The notes beneath the pieces were generated by a model. The model ran no database searches, was not told the origin of the DNA, and saw only the letters and a list, made by a program, of their open reading frames with translations. Shown piece after piece: positions 17,793 to 26,560 of a DNA stretch of 64,000 nt (positions are counted from its first letter, which is position 1; every line of letters starts with the position of its first letter). The position numbers and the translations under genes are program-made. The DNA is from Pseudomonadota bacterium (GTDB taxonomy: Bacteria; Pseudomonadota; Alphaproteobacteria; Acetobacterales; Acetobacteraceae), in NCBI GenBank assembly GCA_021801255.1, contig JAJYYH010000009.1, forward strand, positions 1-64,000, written 5' to 3'.

Positions 17793-19383
17793 GTTCGTCC
17801 CGGATCAGCTTCTTGGTGATTTTGCCGTAGCCTGATTTCGGCAGTTCATCCCAGAAAAAAATCCGCCGGGGCAGTTTGTAGCGGGCGATTTTAGCGGCGA
17901 GCCAGGCCAGCAGCGCCGCCTCGTCGAGCGCGGCGCCGGGGCGCGGCACGACGATGGCGATGCCGATCTCGCCCCACTCCCGATCCGGCATGCCGACGAT
18001 CGCGGCCTCGGCGATCGCTGGGTGGGTGAGCAGTTTTTCCTCGATCTCGCGGGGATAGATGTTGGAGCCGCCGGAAATATACATATCCGAGGCGCGGCCG
18101 GTGATGAACAGAAAGTCCTGCGTATCGAGATAGCCAAGATCGCCGGTGCGGAACCAGCCATTGCGGAACGCGCGGGCGTTGGCCGCGGGGTCGTTGTGGT
18201 AGCCGGCGAACACGGCCGGGCCAGAGACGCAAATCTCGCCGATTTCGCCGGCCGGCAGGTCGCGGCCCGCCTCATCCTGGATGGAGATCTGCATCGCCGT
18301 CCGCGCATAGCCGCAGGTGCCGACGCGCGCGCCGGGATGGTCCTCGGCCTCGTGGAGGGCGGGCGGCAGCACGGTGATATTGCCGGTCACCTCGCCGAGG
18401 CCGAAATACTGCACCAGAGCTTTCCCCAGTTTGCGCAAGGCGTGTTGCTGATCGGCGCGATACATCGGCGCCCCGGCATAGATGACATAGCGCAGCGAGG
18501 AATGGTCGAAGGCATCGACCGCCTGGTGCTCGGTGAGCCGCTTGAGGATGGTGGGCACGGTGAACATGTTGGTGACGTGCCAGCGCTCGACCAGCGACCA
18601 GGCTTCCGCCGGATCGAGATGATCCCCAGCCAGCAGCACGGTTTTGGCGGCGCGCGCCACCTGCGTCAGTTGATGGACCCCGGCGCCATGCGAGAGCGGC
18701 GCCACCACGAGGGAGGCGTCAGAGGCCGTCGTGCCCGGCATCAGGTCGCAGAGGTGATTGGTGACGACGAACCCCATCTGGCCATGTGTCAGCACCGCCG
18801 CCTTGGGCCGCCCGGTCGTGCCGGAGGTGAAAAAGAACCAGCAAGGATCGTCATGCACGACATCGGCCGTGGCAAAGCCCTGGCCGAGATGAGGCGCGAG
18901 CACCGCGTCGTACTCCGCGCCGAAGGCGGCGGGGCCGATGGCGATGGTCTGCGCGAGGGGGACGGCGGCGGAGACGGCGCGGGCGTGGTCGGCAAATTCG
19001 TTCTGGCAGATCAGGACAGAGGCGCCGCTCGCCCGCGCGAGATAGGCAACCTCGTCGGGCGTCTGGCGGAAATTGGCGGGAACCCAGATGGCGCCCAGGC
19101 GAAAGCAGACGAACATCGATTCGAACATCTGATTGCCGTTGCGCGCCTGCACCAGCACGCGATCGCCCTTGGCGACGCCGCGCGCGGCCAGCGCCGCCGC
19201 CATGGCATCGACCCGGCGGTCGAGCGCGGCCCAGCGCCACTGGGCCTCCCCCCAGACCAGCCCGATCTCATCGCCATGCCGCCGCGCCGCCTGGCGGAGG
19301 AAATGGGAGAGGTTCATCACCCGGCGGGTGGCAACGGGAAAAAGCCCAGGCGGCGTTGCGGGTTGCGGGGAGGGGTCGGTCAT
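17758..19383 (-). CDS. Acyl-CoA synthetase (AMP-forming ligase)
   Basis: The 541-residue ANL-superfamily enzyme has the P-loop motif FFFTSGTTGRPKAAVLTH (about residue 185), the adenylate-binding YFGLGEVTG (a variant of YG.TE), the GWFRTGDLGYLD hinge region and a C-terminal catalytic lysine in SGYGKITKKL. It should activate a carboxylic acid to acyl-CoA. Chain-length preference is not visible. It is a single gene, convergent with and overlapping the PaiB-like gene. Confidence 0.9.
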   Translation of the reverse strand: MTDPSPQPATPPGLFPVATRRVMNLSHFLRQAARRHGDEIGLVWGEAQWRWAALDRRVDAMAAALAARGVAKGDRVLVQARNGNQMFESMFVCFRLGAIWVPANFRQTPDEVAYLARASGASVLICQNEFADHARAVSAAVPLAQTIAIGPAAFGAEYDAVLAPHLGQGFATADVVHDDPCWFFFTSGTTGRPKAAVLTHGQMGFVVTNHLCDLMPGTTASDASLVVAPLSHGAGVHQLTQVARAAKTVLLAGDHLDPAEAWSLVERWHVTNMFTVPTILKRLTEHQAVDAFDHSSLRYVIYAGAPMYRADQQHALRKLGKALVQYFGLGEVTGNITVLPPALHEAEDHPGARVGTCGYARTAMQISIQDEAGRDLPAGEIGEICVSGPAVFAGYHNDPAANARAFRNGWFRTGDLGYLDTQDFLFITGRASDMYISGGSNIYPREIEEKLLTHPAIAEAAIVGMPDREWGEIGIAIVVPRPGAALDEAALLAWLAAKIARYKLPRRIFFWDELPKSGYGKITKKLIRDELTARGFATPGQ

Positions 19384-19424
19384 GCGGTGGCTCCCGGATG
19401 GGGCCCGGATCGCGGGCGAACGGC

Positions 19425-20255
19425 CTAGAAGCCGAAGGCGAAGCCGATGCGGATGGCGAAATCGCTGGTGGTGCTCGAGGGTTCATAAAATCCCTCGCCA
19501 TTCACCGCGCTCTGGCCGAAGCCGAAATGGGTATAGTCGAGGCCGCCATAGAGGTGGATGCGGTTGGCGAGCAGATAATCGGCGCCGATCCCGGCCTGCA
19601 GGAGCGGCGTGTCGCCGAGGCCGAAATTCATCGGCCCGATGCCCGAGGCCGCGAGCGCGCCGCCCGAGGCGGTCATCGCGGCGCCAAAAGTCTCCGCCCA
19701 GCCGAGCCGGCCGGTGAGCACCAGCCTGTCGTTCAGCGCATAATCGCCGCGCAGGCCGACGCCCATATAGCCGTTGGAGTAGTTCTCATTATAGCCGCTC
19801 GACATCTGCAAATCGCGCTGCCAGTCACGATAGCCGCCCTGGACGAAGGGGGTGAGCAGCAGATCGCGGCTGAGCAGGAAGCCCTTGCCGAGTTCGATAT
19901 CGACGTTATTGACCGTCGCCCCGGAATTGCCGATGGCCGGGGTGCCATTGAGCAGGGCGCCGTTATAGCCGAGCGTGCCGCTGTTATAGGTATAGCGCGC
20001 CGCGGCGTAGAGATTGCTGATGCCGAGGGCGTCGAACATGGTGCTGAACTTGGCCTGCAAGCCCGGCAGCCAGCCCGATTCGCTGTCATCGATGCCGGTC
20101 GAGCCATGCTCCTGGTAGTTCTGCAGCATGGCGTTGACCGCGATGCCCACCTCATTGTTGACGTTGACGACCGGCAGATCATCGGCGCGCGCCGGCAGGG
20201 CGGCGGCCAGAATCACGGCGAGGCAGGCGGCGGGGACGGCGGGGGAGATGCGCAT
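19425..20255 (-). CDS. Outer-membrane beta-barrel protein
   Basis: From the ATG at 20255 the product is 276 residues with a signal peptide (cleavage expected after ARA at about residue 24). Alternating hydrophobic strands with many Tyr/Gly follow, and it ends in FAFGF, a terminal aromatic typical of BamA-inserted barrels. Strand spacing suggests an OmpA/OprF-like or Omp25-like eight-stranded barrel. No enzymatic motif is seen. Downstream on the same strand is the acyl-CoA synthetase (41 bp gap), but a functional link is not evident. Confidence 0.7.
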   Translation of the reverse strand: MRISPAVPAACLAVILAAALPARADDLPVVNVNNEVGIAVNAMLQNYQEHGSTGIDDSESGWLPGLQAKFSTMFDALGISNLYAAARYTYNSGTLGYNGALLNGTPAIGNSGATVNNVDIELGKGFLLSRDLLLTPFVQGGYRDWQRDLQMSSGYNENYSNGYMGVGLRGDYALNDRLVLTGRLGWAETFGAAMTASGGALAASGIGPMNFGLGDTPLLQAGIGADYLLANRIHLYGGLDYTHFGFGQSAVNGEGFYEPSSTTSDFAIRIGFAFGF

Positions 20256-20387
20256 GCGGGACCGACGAGAAGGAAAGGCCGGGCCAGGAAGCGGCCCCAA
20301 TGGTGATATTACACCATCCCCTACCAATTTGTTGAGAGGCCCGCGAAAAAAACCCGGGCCGCCCACTCCCGCGCGGGGCCGCGCCGT

Positions 20388-20491
20388 CAGAGCCTGAAAA
20401 TCAATCGAACTTGAAAACGAATACCCTCTGGAAACATTGCTTTTTTCCGATCAATTCCGGGACGCGAGGGCATTCTTTTTCAAACTCTCAG
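20388..20491. repeat. Intergenic element A, copy 1
   Basis: The 104-bp element begins cagagcctgaaaatc and ends with ttctttttcaaactctcag; its core is gaaacattgcttttttccga. Its right end contains the stop codon of the minus-strand aapP gene (20488-20490). Close copies lie at 28057, 32328 and 63320, with partial right-end copies at 25253 and 37455. The ends form imperfect terminal inverted repeats (ctgaaaa / tttttca). Confidence 0.88.
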
Positions 20492-21231
20492 TGCTGGTGC
20501 AGGATCTGGCTGAGGAATGATTTCAGGCGCGGGGAGCGCGGGGCCGAAAAAATTTCCCCGGGCGGCCCGCTCTCGACGATCTCGCCCTGGTCCATGAACA
20601 CCACGCGATCGGCGACCTGGCGGGCGAACCCCATCTCATGGGTCACGGCCAGCATGGTCATGCCGCTCTCGGCGAGTTCAACCATGACATCGAGCACTTC
20701 CCGCACCATTTCGGGGTCGAGCGCCGAGGTCGGCTCGTCGAACAGCATGATTTTGGGCTGCATGCAGAGCGCGCGGGCGATCGCCACCCGCTGCTGCTGG
20801 CCGCCCGAGAGCTGGGCTGGGTATTTGCCCGCCTGCTCGGGGATGCGCACGCGCGCGAGATACTCCATCGCGCGGGCCTCCGCCTCGCCGCGAGCCAGCC
20901 CGCGCACCCGGATCGGCGCCAGCGTGCAGTTCTCCAGCACGCTCAGATGGGGAAAGAGGTTGAAGGACTGGAACACCATGCCAACCTCGCGGCGGATCGC
21001 CTTGAGCGCGCGCGGCTCATCCGAAAGCTCCGTGCCATCGACAACGATCCGCCCTTTCTCATGGGTCTCCAGCCGATTGATGCAGCGGAGCAGCGTCGAT
21101 TTTCCCGAACCCGAGGGGCCGCACAGCACCACCCGCTCGCCGCTCGCGACATCGAGCGAGATGCCGCGCAGCACATGCACGCGGCCATACCATTTATGGA
21201 CATCCTCGAACCTAATCGCCGGGCCGCTCAT
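20488..21231 (-). CDS. aapP: Amino-acid ABC transporter ATPase (AapP/GlnQ type)
   Basis: The 247-residue ATPase has Walker A ([13 protein letters not shown], about residues 37-49), signature [15 protein letters not shown] and Walker B ([15 protein letters not shown]) with the H-loop in [10 protein letters not shown]. It energises uptake with the two permeases encoded just upstream, whose reading frame it overlaps by 4 bp. Residues of the PAAT/GlnQ subgroup are clear. Its stop codon lies in element A copy 1. Confidence 0.92.
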   Translation of the reverse strand: MSGPAIRFEDVHKWYGRVHVLRGISLDVASGERVVLCGPSGSGKSTLLRCINRLETHEKGRIVVDGTELSDEPRALKAIRREVGMVFQSFNLFPHLSVLENCTLAPIRVRGLARGEAEARAMEYLARVRIPEQAGKYPAQLSGGQQQRVAIARALCMQPKIMLFDEPTSALDPEMVREVLDVMVELAESGMTMLAVTHEMGFARQVADRVVFMDQGEIVESGPPGEIFSAPRSPRLKSFLSQILHQH

Positions 21232-22301
21232 GCCGGCTCCACGATCGGAAGATGCGGCTCGTTCAGGCGGCGTTCGAGAAGGCGGCTGATCCGCGCCATG
21301 GCGAAGCAGAAAGCGAAATAGATCGCCGCCAGCAGCAGATAGACCTCATTGCCAAAACCCTGCCAGCGCGGCTCGAGCGTCGCGGTGCGCCCGGTGGTCA
21401 TGAGATCGAAAATGCCGATGATCAGCACGAGGGACGTATCCTTGAAGAAGCCGATGAACGTGTTCACCAGCATCGGAATGACGTGGCGGAGCGCCTGCGG
21501 CAGAACAACGAGCCGCGTCGCCTGCCAGTAGGAGAGACCGAGTGCGGCGGCCGCCTCCTGCTGGCCGCGCGGCAAAGCCTGCAATCCGGCGCGCACGACC
21601 TCGGCGAGATAGGCGCCGGCGAACAGGATGAAGGCGAGCTGGGCACGGAGCAGCTTGTTGATGTCGATCCCTTCGGGCAAAAACAGCGGCAGCATCACGC
21701 TCGCCATGAACAGCAGGCTGATCAGCGGCACGCCGCGGATCAGCTCGACATAGGCGACGGCGATCCAACGGATCACCGGCAGCCCCGAGGCGCGCCGCCC
21801 CAGCGCCACGAGGATCGCCAGCGGAAACGACAAGGCGAGGCCGAAGGTCGCGAGAATGAGGGTAATCGGTAGCCCGCCCCACTGATCCGCGGCGACGAAC
21901 TCGAGCCCGAACACCCCGCCCCACATCAGCACCGCGACCAGCGCCAGCACCGCGAGCCATACCGCGACCAGCGCCGGGCGCCAGAAACGCGGATTGAGCG
22001 AGAGCGCGAACAGCAGCACGAAAAGGGCAACGACGATGGCCGAGCGCCATTGCAAGGCGTGGGGATAGAACCCGAACAGGATGAAGCGGAATTTTTCCCC
22101 GATCACCGCCCAGCAGGCGCCCCGCCCGATGGCGGCGCGGCAGAGATCGGTATCCGGCGCGCCATCGGCGCCGCGAGGCACCGACCAGATCGCATGCACG
22201 ATAGCCCAAGAGAAAAAATGCCAGAGCCCATCAAGCAGGACGAGCGCGAGCGCGAGCGTCACCGCGGCCGAAAAAACACGCACGCGCAAGGAGGAGCGCA
22301 T
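21228..22301 (-). CDS. aapM: Amino-acid ABC transporter permease (AapM type)
   Basis: The 357-residue membrane protein has an extended N-terminus before the conserved permease domain, characteristic of AapM/BztC. The EAA-loop is [36 protein letters not shown]. It forms the transmembrane pore with AapQ. Gene order J-Q-M-P and overlaps show a single operon. Confidence 0.9.
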   Translation of the reverse strand: MRSSLRVRVFSAAVTLALALVLLDGLWHFFSWAIVHAIWSVPRGADGAPDTDLCRAAIGRGACWAVIGEKFRFILFGFYPHALQWRSAIVVALFVLLFALSLNPRFWRPALVAVWLAVLALVAVLMWGGVFGLEFVAADQWGGLPITLILATFGLALSFPLAILVALGRRASGLPVIRWIAVAYVELIRGVPLISLLFMASVMLPLFLPEGIDINKLLRAQLAFILFAGAYLAEVVRAGLQALPRGQQEAAAALGLSYWQATRLVVLPQALRHVIPMLVNTFIGFFKDTSLVLIIGIFDLMTTGRTATLEPRWQGFGNEVYLLLAAIYFAFCFAMARISRLLERRLNEPHLPIVEPA

Positions 22302-22304
22302 GGC

Positions 22305-23435
22305 TCAGCCCGCCTGGCGCGCAAGACGCGCGTTATAAAAATTCATCGCCAGGCTGATAGTGAGGCTGATCGAGAGATAGACCGCCATGATCAGCGCCAC
22401 GCCCTCGATCGCCTGGCCGGTCTGGTTGAGCGTGGTATCGGCGATCGAAACCAGATCCTGATAGCCGATGGCGACCGCGAGCGAGCTGTTCTTGACGAGG
22501 TTGAGATATTGGCTGGTGAGCGGGGGAATGATCAGGCGCAGCGCCTGCGGCAGCACGACGAGACGAAGCACCGCCCCGCGCGGCAGGCCAAGCGCGGCGC
22601 CAGCTTCCCACTGCCCGCGCGCGACGGCGGCAAGCCCGCCACGGACGATCTCGGCGACATAGCTCGTGGTATAGAGCACGAGACCGGTGAGCAGGGCCGC
22701 GTATTCCGGGCTCAGCGACGCCCCGCCCTGGAAGTTGAAGCCATGCAGCGCTGGCCAATCAACCCGAAACGCGGGGCGGTAGAGCGCCAAGGTCGCGGCG
22801 GGTAGAAGCAAAACCGGTAAGAACGCGCCAAGCCGCACGGCGAGACCGGGCGCGAGCGCGGTGCGGCGGGCGAGAAAAAAACTCAGCCCGATGCCGCCGA
22901 GCAAGGCGAGCGCCACCCCAGTGAAACCCGGCTGCCAGACGAGATCGGGGACGCGCAGGCCGCGATTCGACAGAAAAACCCCAGGTAGCGGCCGCATGGC
23001 CTGGCGCGGCGCCGGAAGAGTCTGGAAAACCCCATACCAGAACAGCAATTGCAGCAACAGCGGCAGATCGCGCAGCAACTCGACATAGAGTGCGGCAAGG
23101 CGCGCGAGCAGGGCGATCGGCGAGAGCCGCGCGATGCCGATCAGCGTGCCGAGGAGCGTCGCCAGCAAGCAGCCGGGGATCGCCACTTTCAAGGTGTTGA
23201 GCACGCCGATGAGCAGCGCCCGGCCATAGGTGCTGACCGAGGGGGTATAGGTGATCAGGCTTTCGCCAATCGGGATGGGGGCGGCCGCGCTGAGAAAACC
23301 GAAACCGGTGGCGATATGGCGGGCGGCCAGGTGGTGGCTGGCGTTGATGGAAAAAACCGCGATCACGCCGGCAACCACGCCGAGCGCGAGGGCCTGCCAG
23401 AGCAGCGCCCGCGGCCGGAGCGCCGCGACCGCCAT
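22305..23435 (-). CDS. aapQ: Amino-acid ABC transporter permease (AapQ type)
   Basis: The 376-residue membrane protein has the long N-terminal and periplasmic insertion typical of AapQ/BztB. The EAA-loop motif near the C-terminus is [35 protein letters not shown]. It pairs with AapM. It starts 5 bp after the aapJ stop codon. Confidence 0.9.
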   Translation of the reverse strand: MAVAALRPRALLWQALALGVVAGVIAVFSINASHHLAARHIATGFGFLSAAAPIPIGESLITYTPSVSTYGRALLIGVLNTLKVAIPGCLLATLLGTLIGIARLSPIALLARLAALYVELLRDLPLLLQLLFWYGVFQTLPAPRQAMRPLPGVFLSNRGLRVPDLVWQPGFTGVALALLGGIGLSFFLARRTALAPGLAVRLGAFLPVLLLPAATLALYRPAFRVDWPALHGFNFQGGASLSPEYAALLTGLVLYTTSYVAEIVRGGLAAVARGQWEAGAALGLPRGAVLRLVVLPQALRLIIPPLTSQYLNLVKNSSLAVAIGYQDLVSIADTTLNQTGQAIEGVALIMAVYLSISLTISLAMNFYNARLARQAG

Positions 23436-23440
23436 GGCGC

Positions 23441-24475
23441 TCAGCGGAGCGGCGGGGCAAACAGCAGCCCGCCGCGATTCCAGAGATTGTTCAGCCCGCG
23501 CGGCAGACCGAGCGGGGCCATGTTACGCTGCCAGATCTCACCGGTATTGCCGACCTGCCGGATGACATTGAACGCCCATTGGTCATCGAGCCCGAGCGCC
23601 TTGCCGAGATCGCCCTCGAGGCCGAGCAGGCGGCGGATGTCGGGGTTGGTGGTGTCGTGAAAACTCTCGACATTGCGGCTTGAAACCCCAAGCTCCTCGG
23701 CGGTGATCTCTGCGAAGGAAACCCAGCGGATGATGTCGAACCATTTGTCATCACCCTTGCGCACCATCGGGCCGAGCGGCTCCTTGCTGATCAACTCGGG
23801 GAGCAGCACGAAATCCTCGGCATGAGCGCCTTGCGTGAAGCGGAATCCGGCGAGCGCCGAGCTGTCGGTGGAATAGGCATCGCAGCGGCCGGAGAGAAAG
23901 GCGTTGTGGATTTCCTGGAGGTCCTGGATTTCGACGGGGGTGTATTTCATAGCGTTGACACGGAAATAATCGGCAATGGCGAGTTCGGTCGAGGTGCCGG
24001 GCTCGACGCAGATGGTTGCGCCATCGAGGTCGCGCGCCGAGGTGACGCCCGAGGATTTTTTCACCATGAAACCGGTGCCGTCATAGAAATTGATGACGCC
24101 GAATTCGAGCCCGAGACTCGCCTCGCGCCCGAGTGTCCAGGTGGTTTCACGCACCAGAACATCGATCTCGCCCGATTGCAGGGCGGTGAAGCGGTTTTCC
24201 GTGGTGGTGGGGACGAATTTCAGCTTTTTCTGATCGCCGAGCACGGCGGCGGCGATGGCGCGGCAGCCATCGGCGTCGATGCCGCGCATCACGCCCGCGC
24301 TGTCGGGCAAGGAAAAGCCGGCGGCGTTTCCCGCGACCCCGCAATTCAGCACCCCGCGCGCCAGAACGGCGGCCAGCGTCGGCGAGGCGGCCGGCGGCGC
24401 CGCGCGCGCGAGGCTGGGCAGCAGAAGCGCGAGAAGCGCTGCAAGACCGCTCAATGAACGGGCGAAACGCGGCAT
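23441..24475 (-). CDS. aapJ: General L-amino-acid binding protein (AapJ type)
   Basis: The 344-residue periplasmic solute-binding protein has a signal peptide (RSLSGLAALLALLLPSLARA). Conserved features follow: RGVLNCGV, GIDADGCRAIAAAVLGD, and FTALQSGEIDVLVRETTWTLGRE, all typical of AapJ/BztA. The ATG at 24475 is chosen over the upstream in-frame one because GGAGG lies 6 nt before it. It captures L-amino acids for AapQMP. Confidence 0.92.
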   Translation of the reverse strand: MPRFARSLSGLAALLALLLPSLARAAPPAASPTLAAVLARGVLNCGVAGNAAGFSLPDSAGVMRGIDADGCRAIAAAVLGDQKKLKFVPTTTENRFTALQSGEIDVLVRETTWTLGREASLGLEFGVINFYDGTGFMVKKSSGVTSARDLDGATICVEPGTSTELAIADYFRVNAMKYTPVEIQDLQEIHNAFLSGRCDAYSTDSSALAGFRFTQGAHAEDFVLLPELISKEPLGPMVRKGDDKWFDIIRWVSFAEITAEELGVSSRNVESFHDTTNPDIRRLLGLEGDLGKALGLDDQWAFNVIRQVGNTGEIWQRNMAPLGLPRGLNNLWNRGGLLFAPPLR

Positions 24476-24596
24476 GCGGCACCTCCGGGTCATGGGTCAG
24501 GCATCATCACGCTGGACAAGCCTGCATGGTTTTGGGGGCGATGCGCAAGCCCGTGATGACCGGCACGCGAGACGCGCGGGAATATTTTCAATTTTC

Positions 24597-24646
24597 TGTC
24601 ATAGGCTTCCATTCAATAATGACAGTTATTATAGTCTAAGGTGTCA
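24597..24646. promoter_or_regulatory. Three regularly spaced TGTCA/TGACA half-sites
   Basis: TGTCA at 24597-24601, TGACA at 24620-24624 and TGTCA at 24642-24646 alternate in orientation with start-to-start spacing of 23 and 22 bp (about two helical turns). They lie in a locally AT-rich stretch between the divergent aapJ and the small secreted-protein gene. A TTATTATAG -10-like sequence is embedded. This is a possible operator; no regulator is identified. Confidence 0.4.
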
Positions 24647-24698
24647 ATCGTGGAGCGATATCGCGATCGACATCACCGCAAGCTAGGGAGAAAACACC

Positions 24699-24908
24699 AT
24701 GCGGCGCACTCTGTTCACGATAGCAGCGATCGGTTTGCTGTTCGGAGGCGCGGCCCTTGTCTCATCGTCGGCTGACGCCGCGCGACCATTGGCACGAGCC
24801 AGTATCCACCAGATCGGCAAGGCTCATCATCTCCAATTCGCCGATCATGGCGATCGCGGGGTTAGGGCCAACACGGACGCCCGCGCCCCGAATGAGGGCG
24901 CCACATGA
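24699..24908 (+). CDS. Small secreted protein, unknown function
   Basis: The 69-residue product has a clear Sec signal peptide (MRRTLFTIAAIGLLFGG... to SADA-AR at about residue 27) and a short, His-rich basic mature part of about 42 residues. An aggga ribosome-binding site precedes the ATG. A strong terminator follows 56 bp later, so this is probably a monocistronic unit. No family is recognised. Confidence 0.55.
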   Translation: MRRTLFTIAAIGLLFGGAALVSSSADAARPLARASIHQIGKAHHLQFADHGDRGVRANTDARAPNEGAT

Positions 24909-24963
24909 AAGCGCGCCCGACACGGCCGAGGTCGCCTGTTTCTTAATCCCTTCCCAATTTCCG

Positions 24964-24990
24964 CCCGGTGCCCCCCACCGGGCTTTTTTT
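24964..24990 (+). terminator. Rho-independent terminator
   Basis: Stem cccggtg / caccggg with a short C-rich loop is followed by seven T residues. It is placed downstream of the small secreted-protein gene. Confidence 0.8.
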
Positions 24991-25039
24991 GTCCGACGGC
25001 ACGAGGGGTGAAAACGCAGTGGTTTCCCCTTCTCTTTCG

Positions 25040-25235
25040 TAGCGGAACTTATTATAGAGATATCGCTTGCTCGCTCTCCGATAAGGCGAGCAGGCCCGAT
25101 TTGCGTGATGGCGCGCTCTGCTCGCGACGACGAGCCGGCTCAAGGAGACGGCGCATGGCCGGCATCAGGCCGGCGGCAGCCATCCCGATCGGTCCCCCCA
25201 ACGGCGCCCGACCCCAGATCGGGCGCCGTTTTTTT
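25040..25235 (+). ncRNA. Candidate small RNA or leader transcript
   Basis: A short region starts with a TTATTATAG -10-like box near 25050 and ends in a very strong terminator at 25201-25235. It contains several stem-loops (gctcgc...gcgagc near 25070; ggccggc...ggccggc near 25157). A small ORF starts at 25155 after a good aaggag site, but it reads straight through the terminator stem without a stop. A terminated transcript would therefore encode no complete peptide. A non-coding RNA is the simpler reading; exact ends are uncertain. Confidence 0.35.
25201..25235 (+). terminator. Rho-independent terminator
   Basis: An 11-bp perfect stem (acggcgcccga / tcgggcgccgt) has a 7-nt loop and ends in a T7 run. 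It is the strongest terminator-like structure seen in the window. Confidence 0.85.
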
Positions 25236-25252
25236 GCCGATCCCCGCCCAAG

Positions 25253-25276
25253 CGGGCAGTCTTTTCAAACCTTCAG
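25253..25276. repeat. Partial element A (right end)
   Basis: gcgggcagtcttttcaaacc followed by ttcag matches the right end of element A (gggcattctttttcaaactctcag). It contains the stop codon of sufE at 25273-25275. Confidence 0.5.
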
Positions 25277-25767
25277 AGCACCGGCCGAGGGGAAGTGATC
25301 GTGCCGCCTGGCCCCGGGTTGCGCGCCGCCATCGCATGGATGCGGCGCGCCATCGCGGCAACGCCATTGCCGCGATTGGTCGAAAGCGCCCCGATCAGCC
25401 CCCATTCCTTGAGGAAATCCGCCCCAGTGGCGATGATTTCCTCCGGCGGCCGGCCGGAATAGACGCGAAGCAGGAGGGCCACGAGGCCGCTTACGATCGC
25501 CGCATCCGAGGCGCCGGCAAGGTAGAGCTTGCCCTCGCGTACTTCGCCCGCCATCCACACCTTGCTCTGGCAACCCGCCACGCGATGCGCCTCATCGGCC
25601 CAGGCGGCGGGAAAGGATGGCAGCTTGCGGCCGAGATCAATGATGTGGTGGTAGCGCTCCATCCAGTCATCGAATACCGCCAGTTCCTCGCCGATGGCGG
25701 CGATGGCGGCGGCGGCGCTCGGCTCCTCGGGAGGGACGAAGGGAGATTTCACGGCTTGCTCGCTCAT
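25273..25767 (-). CDS. sufE: Cysteine desulfuration protein SufE
   Basis: The 164-residue SufE-fold protein carries the sulfur-accepting Cys66 in the loop HRVAGCQSKVW, and conserved YHHIIDLGRKLP and GLIGALSTNRGNGVAAM segments. It takes persulfide sulfur from SufS for Fe-S assembly. Here it stands apart from other suf genes. The ATG at 25767 gives the normal family length. The frame remains open far upstream only as a shadow. Confidence 0.92.
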   Translation of the reverse strand: MSEQAVKSPFVPPEEPSAAAAIAAIGEELAVFDDWMERYHHIIDLGRKLPSFPAAWADEAHRVAGCQSKVWMAGEVREGKLYLAGASDAAIVSGLVALLLRVYSGRPPEEIIATGADFLKEWGLIGALSTNRGNGVAAMARRIHAMAARNPGPGGTITSPRPVL

Positions 25768-25850
25768 GCCAGCGGCATGTGCGCATTCCCCGCGCTGCGT
25801 CAAGTTCTTGACTTTACGCGCGTGTGCCCACCAATCCGGCGCGCCGGAGA

Positions 25851-26546
25851 TTAACCGAGATGGCTCCGGCAATAGGCCATGAGGCGCGGATCGCCCATCG
25901 CCAGCGCCATCACCCCCATGGCGATGAAGGCGAGCGACCAGCCAAAATCGAGATTGAACCATAACCGCCCGATCAGCCGCAGCCCGAGCGTGCGGTGCAG
26001 TAGTAGCGCGACCCCGCTCGCGGTCACGAGCAGCGGCACCGTCATGCCAGCGGCCAACAGCACCGCAAGCCCGAGATCGTGCGAGAGCCGCAGGCCGGGC
26101 CCGAAGCGCAGCCCGTAATAGACCGGCTCCAGCCAGATCAGATTGATCAGCGCCGAGAGCATCATCAGCGGCGAGCCGCAATGCGTGGCCGACATCCAGA
26201 ACGACCAGCGCACCGGCTGGCGCGGCGGGATGCGGGCGATGAAGCGCGGGTGCTGCGGCCGCCAGAGCTTGAACAAGCCGAAGCCGAGCAGCAGAACCCC
26301 GCTTGCCGCCAGCGCCGGCGAGGGATCGGGCAGCAGCATGGCAAACCCCGCGGCAAGCGGAACGAGCAGCGCCAGCATCGCGGCGTAATGGCCGAGCGCG
26401 ATGGCGGCGGCGCGCTGGATCAGCGGCGCCGTTCGCCCGGTTTCGAGCCCACGCGCCAACGCCGGGAGCCAGCCCATCGGCGGGTTGAGGCCCTGATAGA
26501 GCCCCATGCCGACGATCATCGCCCAGAGCAGCGCCGGCCCCATCAT
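25851..26546 (-). CDS. Polytopic membrane protein, unknown function
   Basis: The 231-residue product has about six hydrophobic helices. It has no catalytic motif that I recognise; features include GLYQGLNPPMGWLPALARGL near the N-terminus and MSATHCGSPLMMLSALINL in the middle, where a His-Cys pair sits in a membrane segment. The ATG at 26546 is chosen because GGGAG lies 8 nt upstream, overlapping the stop codon of the SBP56-like gene. The two are therefore translationally close, and a shared role with that sulfur-compound enzyme is an inference. Confidence 0.6.
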   Translation of the reverse strand: MMGPALLWAMIVGMGLYQGLNPPMGWLPALARGLETGRTAPLIQRAAAIALGHYAAMLALLVPLAAGFAMLLPDPSPALAASGVLLLGFGLFKLWRPQHPRFIARIPPRQPVRWSFWMSATHCGSPLMMLSALINLIWLEPVYYGLRFGPGLRLSHDLGLAVLLAAGMTVPLLVTASGVALLLHRTLGLRLIGRLWFNLDFGWSLAFIAMGVMALAMGDPRLMAYCRSHLG

Positions 26547-26560
26547 GGCATCGCTCCCGT

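Noticed and set aside
23441-24475. Glutamate/aspartate-specific binding protein
   Set aside because: The N-terminal motifs and the enlarged permeases fit the general amino-acid AapJ/BztA type better; specificity cannot be read further.
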